This document shows, piece after piece, positions 16,585-27,839 of a DNA stretch of 64,000 nt. The notes under the pieces are model-generated. The model did not search any database and was not told the origin of the DNA. It worked only from the letters and a program-made list of their open reading frames with translations. Numbering within the stretch: the first letter of the stretch is position 1; every line of letters begins with the position of its first letter. Location: the NCBI RefSeq assembly GCF_023614235.1, contig NZ_CP094264.1, positions 1,054,001-1,118,000 of the forward strand. Direction: 5' to 3'. The DNA is from Streptomyces sp. MRC013. GTDB lineage: Bacteria > Actinomycetota > Actinomycetes > Streptomycetales > Streptomycetaceae. A program made the translations under genes and the position numbers.

Positions 16585-19500
16585 TCATGACCGATACGCA
16601 GGTCTAAGGGTGCCATGCCCGCGGAGTCCGCCCCGCACCGGCATGGCGGCCGGTACCCGCCCGGTCACGGGCGGATCCTGCCCCCGCGGTCCCCGCTCGG
16701 CGGGCCGTCCGGCCGCGCGGGGGGCCGCGGGACCCGCGGGGGCCGCCCGCCGGTGGGGGGCCTCGGCGGACCGGCCGGTCAGCAGCGCGGCGAAGCCGGG
16801 GACCTCGCCGGCCAGCTCGGCCAGCCGCCGATCGAGGCGTGCCGCGCCCTCCGGCGTGCGGGCCAGCAGTTCGGCGCTGCGCAGGACCAGGTCCCGGGTG
16901 CGGGGCTCCGGGCGTGCCGCCGCTCCGCGGGCGGCGGCCTCCAGCAGCGCCTCCGGCACGGCGGGATCGGGCCGTTCGCCCCGCTCCAGGTCGAGGAGCG
17001 CGTCGAGGAGTTCGCCGCGCAGGGCCCTCGACACGGGCGTGCCGGGCGCCGCGAGGACCGGGGCCAGCGCGGCGCGCACCTCGGCGGGGCGGCCCCGCAG
17101 CAGGTCGGTGACGAGCGGGAGGAGGACGGCGCGGGCGGCGGGGCCCTGCTCCAGGCGCCGGTCGACGTGGGCGGCGGCGTGCACGGCACCGCCGGGGTGG
17201 CCGTCGACGTACCCCCGGACGAGGGCGGCGGCGCGCCGGGCGAGCGCGGGGGTGCGCACGTCGGCGAGGGCGTCCAGGACGTCGGCGGCCGCGGCGGGGC
17301 CGCCGACGTGCAGTCGGGTGCGGAAGGCGGCGAGGACCGGCTCGGGGTGGGTGGTGAGCGCGGCCGTCAGCGCCCGGGCCGGCAGACCGCGGTCGCCGGC
17401 GCGGAACACCGCGAGGGCCTGCCGCAGGTGGCGGGCCCGGCCGTGCGGGTCGTGCACGAGGACGGCGAGGGCCGCGCCGTGCAGGGAGTGGTCGCCGGGG
17501 CGGGCGAGGAGGGCGAGGGCCGCGTACCGGAGGGCCCCGCGGTCGGCGTCGGCGGTGACGCGGGCGGCGAGGAGCGGCCCGTACGCGGCGGCGGCGACGC
17601 GGCGGGCGGGACGCGCGTCGTCGTGCGCCCAGCGGTCGACGGCGCGGCACAGAGCGGCGGGCTCGTCGCGGACCAGCACGGCGAGGAGCCCGTCGGCGTG
17701 CGGGTGGGCGGTGGTGACCAGCGCTTCGCACAGGTCGTCGGCGGCGAGGCCCCGGTGTGCGTGGAGCAGCGCCCGGGCGGCGTCGGCGACGGTGGTCCGG
17801 GCGGGGGAGCCCGGTCCGGCGGGGAGCGGCCGGTCGTCGGTGAACCACCGGCACAGCAGGGGCTGCACCCCGCGCGGATCGGCCGCCAGACGCCGGGCGA
17901 CCGCCTCCAGGCAGCCGGGGCGGCCCGGGGCGTCCGCGGGGAGGACGCGGCGCAGGAGGTCCAGGCGTTCGTCCTCGCCGAGGCGCAGCCGCTCCCAGAA
18001 CGGCGCCCCGTACGCGTCGCGGTCCCCGGCGGCCGGCCGTGCCGCGAGGCGCGCGGCCAGCAGCCGCAGGACCCCCGCGTACGGCCGGGCGTCCCGGACG
18101 CCCTGCAGCGTCCCGCGCAGCAGCCGGTCCGCCCACCGGTCGGCGTCGGCCGGCCCTCCCCCGCGGTGGACGAGCCGCTCCAGCCGGGGCGCGAGCTCCC
18201 CCGCGCCCCGGTACCGCTCCACCAGCAGCAGTGCCCGCACCACGACGCCGGCCCGGTACGTGGGCACCTCCGCGGAGCGGGGCTCGGCGGTACCGGGCGG
18301 CGGCGGATGCCCGGGCGGCGTCCCCGCCCCGAGAGCCGGCCCGGACGGGGCGAACCGCCCGGGAACCCCTCCGGACGGGGGGAACAGGTCGGGAACCCGC
18401 CCGGGCGTGGCGAACCCTTCGGGAACCCCTCCGGACGAAGGGACCGGCCCGGGGACCCGCCCGGACAGGGCGAACCGTCCGCGTGCGGCGTCCCGGGCCG
18501 GGGTGCGGCCTGCGGCCGGAAGGCCGTACGGGGGCGCGGTGGACCCGCCGGACGGGGCTGCGCGCCCCTCCGGCCGGCCCGCCGGGCCCGGCGCCGCCGG
18601 GAGGGCCGCGGGGGCCGGGCGGCCTGCGGGGAGGGCCGGGGCCGGTGCGGCCGCTGCGGGCGGCGGGGCCGCACCGCGCCCCGGGGGCGTGCAGGGCAGG
18701 CGGTCCGGTCCCGGGGCCTCGGGGCCGCGGGCGTGCACCAGGGACTCCAGCGCCGCGTCCACGTCGAGGTGGACGGCCTGGAGCCACTCCGCGAACCCCT
18801 CGTCCGCGAAGCGGTACCCCGCGCCCGCCGCGACCAGCAGTCCTTCCGTGAGCACCGCCGGCGCCCAGCCGGCGTCCCGGGGGAACAACTCCTCGAACGA
18901 GGCCCGGTCCAGTTCGCCGTGGCCCGGGCCGAGGCAGCGCCGGGCCGCCTCGTGCACGCGGCCGGCGGCCTCGGCGGCGAGCTCCCGCACCCGTGCCCCC
19001 GGCTGCGCGGGCCGGTGCCCGGCGGCGACGCGGTGGGCGGCGCGCAGGCACAGCAGCTCCAGGTGGGCGGCGAACACGTCGGCCCGTTCGGCGCGGGCCG
19101 GCACGGCTCCGGGGAACGCCGCCCGCACGTCCGCGAGGAGCCGCAGCGCCAGCGGGTGGCGGGCGTCCGCGGGCGCGAGGGCCCCGGCGGGGAGCCCGTA
19201 CCGGACGCGGGCCTCCTCGGCCTCCCCGCGGGTCAGGTCCCCGACCCGCACGGCGGGCGGGATCCCCCGGCGGGCGCCCCGTCCCCGTACAGCACGTCCG
19301 GCGGGTACAGGGCTCCGGCCGCCTCCCAGTACGCGGGCCCGCAGGCGAGGGCGAGCCGGACACCGTGCCGCCGGAGCCAGTCCACCGTCCGGGAGGTCCA
19401 TCCGGGCAGTCCCTCCGCGAAGGAGGGCGGAGCCTCCTCGGGCCCGTCGAGCAGGACCAGCAGCGGCCGGCCCGCGTCGCCGGCGACCCTGGCGGCGTGC

Positions 19501-20522
19501 CGGGCCGGCGCGTCGGGGGCCTCGGCACGGGCCTGCGGGCGGGCGCCCCGGGTTTCACCGGCCGCGGCGGCCGCCCGGTGCGCCCGGTCCAGCGCGCGGC
19601 CCACGGCGTCCCCGAGCGAGGTGTCGCCGCGCCGCAGGTCGACGCCGCGCAGCCACAGGACCGGCTCGGGAGCGGTACCCGCGGCGCGCCGGTCGGCGAG
19701 GGCGGCCAGGACGGTGGTGCGCCCGCTGCCCGGTTCTCCGACGAGCCCGCAGACGAGGGGGCGGCCGGGGGCGGGCGCGGAGGCGGCGAACAGGTCGAGG
19801 AGGCGGGCGACGGCGGGCCGTGCGACGGTTCGGGCCGGGTGGACGGCGGGATGGGTGAGCCGGGCGAGCCGGAGGGCGCCCGCGAGGTTCAGGTCCGCGC
19901 CGTGGGCCGGGACCGTGGCGGCGTTGCGGCGGAGCAGGGCGGCGAGGGGGCCGCCGGGGACCCGGGCCGCGGCGCGGGCCAGGGGCAGGGCGAGCCCGGC
20001 GGCGCGGTGGTCGGTGCGGAGGGAACCGGCGAGGACGGCGAGGACGGCACCGGTGGCGGCGTCCAGGACGGGACCGCCCGCGGCCCCTCCGTGCTCCAGC
20101 GCTTCGCGGCCGTCGGTGCCGATGGCGAGTTCGAGGGCCTCCCCGACCGGGTGGAGGCCCTCGGCGGTGGGGTGGGCGGCCCGTGCGGTGCCGAGGACGC
20201 GTGCCTCGCGCCAGCCGTGGGCGTGGACGTGTACGTAGGCGCCCGCGGGGGGCGCGGGGCGGTCGGCGATGGGGAGGGGGCGGACGCCGAGCCCGTCGGT
20301 GCGGACGAGGGCGAGGGCGTCGGCGGGCAGGGCGGTGACGGCGTCGGCGGTCACCTCGCAGCCGCTGCCGTCGGGCGCCCGGACGACGATGTGTCCCAGG
20401 TCGCCGACGGTTTCGTGGCTGGTCACGACCGTGCCGAGGTGGTCGGCGACGAAACCGGCGCCTCTCGTCCGGCCCGTCCGGTCACAGATGCGCACCGGTG
20501 TCGCCCGGTCCTGTCGTCCCAT
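16585..20522 (-). CDS. trypsin-like domain fused to a P-loop NTPase and helical repeats; protease serine replaced; one frame break
   Basis: Reading needs one base restored in the C5 run at 19264-19268, which joins YGDGAPAGG to IPPAVRVGDL; the full protein is then about 1310 aa. Residues 1-190 resemble a trypsin-like peptidase: FVADHLGTVVTSHETV holds the His, ADALALVRTD the Asp, and the nucleophile loop reads GGAAGGPVLD where active enzymes have G-(D/N)-S-G-G-P, so Ser is Ala. A P-loop (GEPGSGRTTVL) and LLVLLDGP (Walker B-like) follow. The remaining 900 residues are Ala/Leu/Arg-rich helical repeats interrupted by a Gly/Pro-rich stretch. The architecture recalls STAND-type sensor proteins with a peptidase-like effector. 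It starts at ATG 20522 between truB and ribF. Confidence 0.75.
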
Positions 20523-20707
20523 GGCTCGACCGTAGGACCGGGCTGATCGGGCCGGGAAACGCGGTCGTCGGGCGCGCCCCCGAATGTCCCCCGGTTCGCT
20601 TCGAGCGCCCGTCCGAGCGGGTGAATAGGCATTCCGGTGCGGGCGTGGCGGAGCGGGCGCGGGCGACCGGCCCGCTCCGCGGTGCGGCCCGGCGCCGGGG
20701 CGGGTGG

Positions 20708-21635
20708 TCAGCCGAAGACGGCGACGCTCTTGGCCTTCCCGCCGCGCTCCTCGACGAGCGCGAGGAAGCGGCCCCCGGGCCCGAAGACGGCGACGGGGCC
20801 CTCGCCGTGGGGGGGCATGTCGATGCGCACGCCGTTGAGGAGCAGCTTCGCGCGCCGCTCGTCGACGTCCCAGCGGGGGAACGCGGCGGCGGCGGCCTCC
20901 GCGATGGGCATGACGGTGAGCTGCTCCTGGAGCTGGTCCAGGGTGCGTGCCGCGTCGAGCTTGTACGGGCCGACACGGGTGCGGCGCAGCGCGGTGAGGT
21001 GCCCGCCGACGCCGAGGTCGGCGCCGACGTCGCGGGCGAGGGCCCGGACGTAGGTGCCGGAGGAGCAGACGACGGAGACGACCAGGTCGACGACGGGGGT
21101 GCCGTCGTCGGCGACGGCGGCGCGCATGTCGTACACGGTGAACCGGGAGACGGTCACCGGGCGGGCCGGGAGGTCGAACTCCTCGCCGCCCCTGACGCGC
21201 GCATAGGACCGCTTGCCGTCGATCTTGATGGCGCTCACCTTGGACGGCACCTGCATGATGTCGCCGGTCAGCCTGGCCACGGCCGCGTCGACCGACTCGC
21301 GGGTCACCCGGGAGGCGTCGGTCGACGAGGTGATCCCGCCCTCGGCGTCGTCGGTGACGGTGTTCTGGCCCAGCCGGACGGTGCCCAGGTACTCCTTCTC
21401 CGTCAGCGCGAGGTGGCCGAGGAGCTTGGTGGCCCTCTCGACGCCGAGGACGAGGACGCCGGTGGCCATGGGGTCGAGCGTGCCGGCGTGGCCGACGCGG
21501 CGGGTGCGGGCCATGCCCCGCATCTTGGCCACCACGTCGTGGGAGGTGAACCCCGAGGGCTTGTCGACGATGACGAGGCCGTCCCCGGGGGGCCCTCCCG
21601 GCACCGGCCGGGAGGGCGTTCGCTGCGTTGCTCAT
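20708..21635 (-). CDS. truB: tRNA pseudouridine(55) synthase TruB; one probable frame break near the start
   Basis: TruB converts U55 of tRNAs to pseudouridine. The motif [17 protein letters not shown] and the catalytic block [16 protein letters not shown] (catalytic Asp) are present, and the C-terminal PUA-like region ends in KSVAVFG. The ATG at 21635 overlaps the rbfA stop as ATGA, the expected coupled start ([11 protein letters not shown]). It is out of frame by one base in the G6 run at 21587-21592 on the plus strand. Without correction translation could begin at GTG 21604 (298 aa). I favour the coupled ATG and an extra base in the given sequence. Confidence 0.93.
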
Positions 21636-22093
21636 CGGGCGCCGGCGCCGTCCTCGTCGTCCTCGGCGTCGTCCTCGCCGGGCCTGCGGTACGGGTCGGC
21701 CTCGCCGGCGTACGTCTTGCCCGTGGACACCTGGCGCACCTCGGCGTCCTTGGCGCGCGCCTTGTCGAGGAGGTCCTCGATGGTGCGGGCGTTGTCGGGC
21801 AGGGCGTCCGGGACGAACGTCAGCGTCGGCGTGAAGCGGACGCCGGTCTGCCTGCCGACCTCGGAGCGCAGGATGCCCTTGGCGGACTCCAGCGCGGCCG
21901 CGGACGCGGCGCGCTCCTCCTCGTCACCGTAGACCGTGTAGAAGACCGTGGCCTCCCGCAGGTCGCCGGTGACGCGGGCGTCCGTGACGGTCACGAACCC
22001 CAGCCGCGGATCCTTGATTCGCCGGTCCAGGGTCTCCGCGACCACGACCTGGATGCGATCGGCCAGCTTGCGGGCCCGCGCGTTGTCGGCCAC
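21632..22093 (-). CDS. rbfA: 30S ribosome-binding factor RbfA
   Basis: The 153-aa protein has the RbfA fold signature [19 protein letters not shown], the ATVFYTVYG strand and the C-terminal [10 protein letters not shown] helix. An acidic tail ([10 protein letters not shown]) follows, as in other actinobacteria. RbfA helps mature the 16S rRNA 5' end during 30S assembly. The start is GTG 22093 and the stop overlaps truB. It belongs to the nusA-infB-rbfA-truB translation cluster. Confidence 0.96.
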   Translation of the reverse strand: MADNARARKLADRIQVVVAETLDRRIKDPRLGFVTVTDARVTGDLREATVFYTVYGDEEERAASAAALESAKGILRSEVGRQTGVRFTPTLTFVPDALPDNARTIEDLLDKARAKDAEVRQVSTGKTYAGEADPYRRPGEDDAEDDEDGAGAR

Positions 22094-22120
22094 CGGTCCG
22101 TCTCCTCTTCCGTCTTGCGT

Positions 22121-22414
22121 TCACTCTTCGTCGGTGTGCAGGCGCCGTCGTACGGACAGCAGCTCCACCTCGGGCCGGGCGGCGATGAGGCGCTCACACC
22201 GGTCCAGTACCCCTGTGAGGTGCCCGATGTCCCCGGAGACCATCGCCACGCCGATCTCGGCCCTGCGATGGAGGTTCTGGTTGCCGGTCTCCGCCGCACT
22301 CACCGCGAATTTCCGCTGGAGTTCGGCGACGATCGGCCGGACGACGGAGCGCTTCTCCTTCAGCGACCGTACGTCGCCGAGGAGCAGGTCGAAGGACAGC
22401 GTCCCCACGTACAT
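22121..22414 (-). CDS. ylxP: DUF503 family protein (YlxP)
   Basis: The 97-aa protein matches the DUF503/YlxP pattern: MYVGTLSFDLLL, SLKEKRSVVRPI, the NQNLHRRAEIGVAMVSGD block and the EVELLSVRRRLH end. These proteins are almost always encoded between infB and rbfA, as here, and are linked to ribosome assembly, although the reaction is not defined. Start ATG 22414 is chosen by family length. Confidence 0.92.
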   Translation of the reverse strand: MYVGTLSFDLLLGDVRSLKEKRSVVRPIVAELQRKFAVSAAETGNQNLHRRAEIGVAMVSGDIGHLTGVLDRCERLIAARPEVELLSVRRRLHTDEE

Positions 22415-22496
22415 GCACAGTCCGGATGTCCCGCCGGTTCGGGTTCGGTGGGCCCCCGCCTTCAGCGGCGGGGACATCCGAACCGTACACGCAGCG

Positions 22497-22541
22497 GCCG
22501 GGGCCGATCGACGGAAATTCCTTCCGCCGACCGGCCCCGGC
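22497..22541 (-). terminator. hairpin between infB and ylxP
   Basis: Arms 22497-22510 and 22528-22541 pair over 14 bp with one mismatch, with a smaller inner stem. It lies 28 bases after the infB stop and has no T tract, so it may be a partial terminator rather than a complete one. A second inverted repeat (22423-22432 with 22471-22480) lies between it and ylxP. Confidence 0.6.
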
Positions 22542-22568
22542 TTCCGCTGTGCAGTCGCGCCGGCCGGG

Positions 22569-25500
22569 TCAGCCGCGCGGCTTCTCGCGCATCTCGTACG
22601 TCGCGATGACGTCGTCGACCTTGATGTCGTTGAAGTTGCCGAGGTTGATACCGCCCTCGAAGCCTTCGCGGATCTCGGTGACGTCGTCCTTGAAGCGGCG
22701 CAGACCCTCGATGTTGAGGTTCTCCGCGACGACCTTGCCGTCGCGCAGGAGGCGCGCCTTGGTGTTGCGCTTGACCATGCCGGACCGGATGAGGACACCC
22801 GCGATGTTGCCCAGCTTGGACGAGCGGAAGACCTCGCGGATCTCCGCCGTGCCGAGCTCGACCTCTTCGTACTCCGGCTTGAGCATCCCCTTGAGGGCCG
22901 CCTCGATCTCCTCGATGGCCTGGTAGATCACCGAGTAGTACCGGACGTCGACGCCCTCGCGCTCCGCCATCTGCGCGGCACGGCCGGCCGCGCGGACGTT
23001 GAAGCCGATGACGATGGCGTCGGAGCCCATCGCCAGGTCGATGTCGGACTCGGTGACCGCACCCACACCGCGGTGCAGGACCCGGATGTCGACCTCTTCG
23101 CCGACGTCGAGCTGGAGCAGCGAGGACTCGAGGGCCTCGACCGAACCGGACGCGTCGCCCTTGATGATGAGGTTGAGTTCCTGGATCTGACCGGCCTTGA
23201 GCACCTTGTCGAGGTCCTCGAGGGACACCCGGCGGACGCGCTTGGCGAAGGCGGCGTTGCGCTCCCGCGCCGCGCGCTTCTCGGCGATCTGACGGGCCGT
23301 GCGGTCCTCGTCGACGACGAGGAAGTTGTCGCCGGCGCCCGGGACGTTGGTGAGGCCCAGGACCAGGACGGGGGTCGACGGACCCGCTTCCTCGACGTTG
23401 TTGCCCTTGTCGTCGAGCATCGCCCGGACGCGGCCGTACGCGTCGCCGACCACCATCGTGTCGCCGACCCGCAGCGTGCCGCGCTGGACCAGGACGGTCG
23501 CCACGGCACCGCGGCCGCGGTCGAGGTGCGACTCGATCGCGATGCCCTGCGCGTCCTGCTCCGGGTTGGCCCGCAGGTCGAGCGAGGCGTCCGCCGTGAG
23601 GATCACGGCCTCCAGCAGGGAGTCGATGTGCAGTCCCTGCTTGGCGGAGATGTCGACGAACATCGTGTCGCCGCCGTACTCCTCGGCCACCAGGCCGTAC
23701 TCGGTCAGCTGACCGCGCACCTTGACGGGGTCGGCGCCCTCGACGTCGATCTTGTTGACCGCGACCACGATCGGCACGTCGGCCGCCTTGGCGTGGTTCA
23801 GCGCCTCGATCGTCTGGGGCATCACGCCGTCGTTCGCCGCCACCACGAGGATCGCGATGTCGGTGGACTTGGCACCGCGGGCACGCATGGCGGTGAACGC
23901 CTCGTGACCCGGGGTGTCGATGAAGGTGATCCTGCGCTCTTCGTCGTTGACCTGGGTCGCGACCTGGTAGGCGCCGATGTGCTGGGTGATGCCGCCGGCC
24001 TCGCCCGCGACGACGTTCGTCTTGCGGATCGCGTCGAGCAGGCGGGTCTTTCCGTGGTCGACGTGGCCCATGACGGTGACGACCGGCGGACGCGGGGCGA
24101 GGTACTCCTCGCCGCCCTCGTTCTCGCCCCACTCGAGGTCGAAGGACTCGAGCAGCTCGCGGTCCTCCTCCTCCGGCGAGACGATCTGAACGGTGTAGTT
24201 CATCTCGTCGCCGAGGAGCTGCAGCGTCTCGTCGGAGACGGACTGCGTGGCGGTGACCATCTCGCCGAGGTTCATCATCACCGCGACGAGCGACGCCGGG
24301 TTGGCGTTGATCTTCTCGGCGAAGTCGGTGAGGGACGCACCGCGCGACAGGCGAACGGTCTCGCCGTTGCCGCGGGGGAGCATCACACCGCCCACGGACG
24401 GGGCCTGCATGGCCTCGTACTCCTGGCGCCTCTGGCGCTTCGACTTGCGGCCGCGGCGGGCGGGACCGCCCGGACGGCCGAACGCGCCCTGCGTGCCACC
24501 ACGGCCGCCGGGGCCGCCGGGACGACCGCCGAAGCCGGGACGACCGCCGCCGAAGCCGCCGCCACCCGGGGCACCGGGACGGCCGGCGCCGCCGCCACCA
24601 CCGGGACGGCCGGCGAAGCCGCCGCCGCCACCGGGACGGCCGGCGAAGCCGCCGCCGCCACCGGGACGACCGCCGGGACCACCCGGACGGCCACCGGTCG
24701 CGGGACCGCGGCCGCCGGGGCCGGGACGCGGACCGGCGGCGGGACGCTGCGGCATCATGCCCGGGTTCGGGCGGTTGCCGGCGGGGCCGCCGCCCGGGCG
24801 CGGGGCCTGGGGACGCGGCATGGAGCCGGGCGTGGGGCGCGGGCCGCCGGGACCCGCCTGCGGACGCGGACCGCCCTGGCCGGGGGCCTGCGGACGCGGG
24901 CCGCCGGGAGCGCCCGGGGCGCCGGGACGCGGGGCACCGCCCGGACGGGGCGCCTGCGGGCGCGCCATGCCGGTGGAGCCGCCGGAGGTGAACGGGTTGT
25001 TGCCCGGGCGCGGGCCGGCGGGGCGGCCGCCCGGACGGGGGGCCTGCTGGCCACCGGGGCGCGGGGCGCCCTGGCGTCCGCCGCCCTGCTGGCCGCCGGG
25101 CGTCTGGGGACGCGCGGCGGGGCGGGGGGCCGGGGGCGGCACCGGGCCGGGGGCCGGCCGCGGGGGCCGACGGGGGCGCGGTGAACTCGGGCTTCGTCGG
25201 GGCCGGGGTCGGCCTGGCGGCCGGGGCGGGCTTCGGACCCGGGGTGGGGCGCGGGCCGGGGGCCGGCGCCGCGGGCCTCTCCGCCGCCGCGGGCCTCGGC
25301 GCGGGGGCGCCGGGCTTCGGGGCCGCGGGACGCTCTCCCGTCGGGCGGGGGGTGCCCCCGGCCTGCGCCGGTGAGGGCGCGGCGGGCCTGGCGGGCGCGG
25401 GGGTGCCGCCCTCGCGCTTGGCGGGGGCGGGGGGCGCGGCCTTGCGGGGCGCGCCGGGCTTGGCAGCGGACTTGCCGGCGGAGCCGGGTCCCTGCAAAGC

Positions 25501-25644
25501 GTCGGTCAGCTTACGGACAACCGGCGCCTCGATCGTCGAGGACGCCGAACGCACGAATTCACCGAGTTCCTGGAGCTTGGCCATGACGACCTTGCTCTCC
25601 ACACCGAACTCCTTGGCGAGTTCGTATACCCGGACCTTAGCCAC
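22569..25644 (-). CDS. infB: translation initiation factor IF-2; one frame break in the N-terminal linker
   Basis: The start [18 protein letters not shown] at 25644 and the N-terminal helix domain lie in one frame. From about 25142 the rest lies in another frame. Removing one base from a C run between 25142 and 25170 joins them. The linker is rich in Gly, Pro, Arg and Ala, with an [10 protein letters not shown] repeat. The GTPase domain has [16 protein letters not shown] and NKID, followed by domains II-IV with the normal end [14 protein letters not shown]-2 positions initiator tRNA on the ribosome and is essential, so the break is best read as a sequence error. The corrected length is about 1025 aa, typical for streptomycetes. 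Confidence 0.95.
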
Positions 25645-25763
25645 TTCGCTCCTTTGAGGTCCGGTTACCGCCGGACCGTCGCTACTTCATGGGCGTACTC
25701 ATCGCGTACTCATCGAGTGCTCATCGCAATCTCGACCTACTTCCACTCGCGAGGTACCTGACC

Positions 25764-25782
25764 GCACGGGCTCTCCCCGTGC
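25764..25782 (-). terminator. short hairpin just after ylxR
   Basis: A seven-bp stem GCACGGG/CCCGTGC with a five-base loop lies nine bases beyond the ylxR stop in its direction. Its length suggests pausing or mRNA processing between ylxR and infB rather than full termination. The 25694-25730 stretch also has two or three GTACTCATCG-like direct repeats of no known role. Confidence 0.45.
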
Positions 25783-25790
25783 CGTGCTTC

Positions 25791-26069
25791 TTACGGTGTC
25801 GCCTGCTCGAGGTGACGGCGGACGTGCGCGGTGTCGAGCGGACCCCGGACCCGGAGGGACCGGGGGAACGCCCGGCGGCGGACCGCCAGATCGAGACAGG
25901 ACTGGTCGGGATGCACATAGGCACCCCGACCGGGCAGCGTACCGTGTGGATCGGGGGTGCACACACCCTCGGTCGCCACGATGCGCAACAGATCGCTCTT
26001 GGCCGCCCGCTCCCGGCATCCCACACAGGTTCGCTCAGGGCGTGCGCGGTCGTGCGTCCGGCCAGACAC
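25791..26069 (-). CDS. ylxR: YlxR (DUF448) RNA-binding protein
   Basis: The 92-aa product carries the family signature PERTCVGCRERAAKSDLLRIV and the GRGAYVHPD loop. YlxR lies between nusA and infB in most bacteria and is thought to bind RNA. I chose GTG 26069 (VSGRTHDRARPERTC) over a TTG two codons upstream because it matches the usual N-terminus. The preceding nusA stop is 111 bases upstream. Confidence 0.92.
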   Translation of the reverse strand: MSGRTHDRARPERTCVGCRERAAKSDLLRIVATEGVCTPDPHGTLPGRGAYVHPDQSCLDLAVRRRAFPRSLRVRGPLDTAHVRRHLEQATP

Positions 26070-26180
26070 GTACAAGTCTACCTCCCCGCACCGACCTCAC
26101 CTCTTCGAGGCGAAAATCGAACGGTCGTTGTCGTGATCCCGCCGTGGTCCCGCTGTGGCACAACGTGACCGCGGGGACGC

Positions 26181-27182
26181 CTATTCCCCGGCGGGCGGCG
26201 AGGCCTGCTCGGTGTCGGGGCGGATGTCGATGCGCCAGCCGGTGAGACGGGCGGCGAGGCGGGCGTTCTGGCCCTCCTTGCCGATCGCCAGGGACAGCTG
26301 GTAGTCCGGCACGGTGACGCGGGCGGACCGGGCGGCCGGGTCGACGACCTCGACCTTGGAGACGCGTGCCGGGGAGAGGGCGTTCGCCACCATGTCCGCC
26401 GGGTCGTCCGACCAGTCGACGATGTCGATCTTCTCGCCGTGCAGCTCGGCCATGACGTTGCGCACCCGGCCGCCCATCGGGCCGATGCAGGCGCCCTTGG
26501 CGTTGAGCCCGGAGCGCGTCGACCGCACGGCGATCTTCGTGCGGTGGCCGGCCTCCCTGGCGATCGCGGCGATCTCGACGGAACCGTCGGCGATCTCCGG
26601 GACCTCCAGCGCGAACAGCTTCCTCACGAGGTTGGGGTGGGTGCGCGACAGGGTGACGGACGGTCCGCGCACGCCCTTGGCGACGCGGACGACGTAGGTG
26701 CGCAGGCGCAGGCCGTGCGGGTACTCCTCGCCGGGCACCTGCTCCTGGACGGGGAGGATCGCCTCCAGCTTGTCGTCCAGCTTGACCAGGACGTTCTTGG
26801 GGTCCTTGCCCTGCTGGACGACGCCGGCCACGATGTCGCCCTCGCGGCGCGCGTACTCGCCGAACGTCATGTCGTTCTCGGCGTCGCGCAGCCGCTGCTG
26901 GATCACCTGGCGGGCCGTGGTCGCCGCGATGCGGCCGAAGTCCGACGGGGTGTCGTCGAACTCCTTGGGTTCCTGCCCCTCCTCCAGGTCGGCGGGGTCC
27001 TCCTTCGCCCACACCGTCACGTGGCCGGTCTGCCGGTCCAGCACGGCGCGGGCGTGGCGGCGGGCTCCCTCGGTGCGGTGGTAGGCGATGAGGAGGGCCG
27101 ACTCGATCGCCTCGACCAGCAGCTCGAAGGGGATCTCCTTCTCATGTGCCAAGCCCTTAAGGAGCTTCACATCGATGTCCAC
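26181..27182 (-). CDS. nusA: transcription termination/antitermination protein NusA
   Basis: The 333-aa protein has the NusA N-terminal domain ([19 protein letters not shown]), an S1 domain ([21 protein letters not shown]) and two KH domains ([39 protein letters not shown]). It lacks the acidic repeats of proteobacterial NusA, as is normal in actinobacteria. It binds RNA polymerase and modulates pausing and termination. The start is GTG 27182, two bases after the rimP stop, so the pair is coupled. Confidence 0.97.
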   Translation of the reverse strand: MDIDVKLLKGLAHEKEIPFELLVEAIESALLIAYHRTEGARRHARAVLDRQTGHVTVWAKEDPADLEEGQEPKEFDDTPSDFGRIAATTARQVIQQRLRDAENDMTFGEYARREGDIVAGVVQQGKDPKNVLVKLDDKLEAILPVQEQVPGEEYPHGLRLRTYVVRVAKGVRGPSVTLSRTHPNLVRKLFALEVPEIADGSVEIAAIAREAGHRTKIAVRSTRSGLNAKGACIGPMGGRVRNVMAELHGEKIDIVDWSDDPADMVANALSPARVSKVEVVDPAARSARVTVPDYQLSLAIGKEGQNARLAARLTGWRIDIRPDTEQASPPAGE

Positions 27183-27184
27183 GG

Positions 27185-27684
27185 CTACGCCTCCTCCTCT
27201 TCCTTCTTGTCCTTGCGGTTGAACTCGATCTCCACGCGCGCCCTGGCGACCTCGGGGAACTCCACCCGCCGGGCGGTGGGCCTGCGCCCCTTCACGCCCG
27301 GCACCTCCAGGTCGAGCCCCTCGTCGTCCACGCCGAGGACGCGGGCGACGAGGTCGCCCCCTCGTGCAGCCGGAACCTCACGAGGCGGCCGGTGGCGCGC
27401 ACGAAGTGGCGGTGCTCGGTGAGGGGGCGGTCGGCGCCCGGCGAACTCACCTCGAGGACGTACTCGCCCTCGCCCATCGCGTCCGTCTCGTCGAGCGCCT
27501 GGGAGATGGCGCGGCTCAGGTCGGCGACGGCGTCGAGTTCCACGCCGTCGTCCGAGTCGACGACGACCCTCAGCACCCCGCGGCGGCCGGCCCGGGACAC
27601 CTCGATCTCTTCCAGATCCAGCTGCCTGGCGGTGACGAGCGGTTCCAGCAGCCCGCGCAGCCTCTCGCTCTGGGTGGTGCTCAT
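27185..27684 (-). CDS. rimP: ribosome maturation factor RimP; one frame break
   Basis: The start [16 protein letters not shown] at 27684 leads into the RimP N-terminal domain ([26 protein letters not shown]). The frame is lost after FRLHEG. Restoring one base in the C5 run at 27357-27361 gives [15 protein letters not shown] and a normal ending in KDKKEEEEA with stop at 27185. The corrected length is 166 aa. RimP is needed for 30S maturation and classically precedes nusA. It is the first gene of this cluster, facing a divergent lipoprotein gene across 155 bases. Confidence 0.92.
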
Positions 27685-27839
27685 CCGGGTGACTCCTCGG
27701 CCGCGTGTGCTGTTGTGGGTTCGTCGCGTGTCAGACAAAGGGTATCCGGTCCCGAGGGGTGTTGCCGTCCACCCCGGACCGACCCGCGGGTACGCTCGCC
27801 TGCGGTGATCTTCGACTGGTGTACCCGAAGGAGTGAGGC

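Noticed and set aside
15134..20238. Antisense open frames of 1000-1574 codons across ribF and the trypsin-like/ATPase gene
   Set aside because: Typical mirror frames of very G+C-rich genes: Arg/Pro/Gly-rich, no family motifs, no ribosome-binding sites, opposite to well-supported genes.
24480..25140. Dense short repeats in infB, considered as a CRISPR or satellite array
   Set aside because: Repeats are in frame, encode the Gly/Pro/Arg-rich IF-2 linker, vary in length and have no spacer structure.
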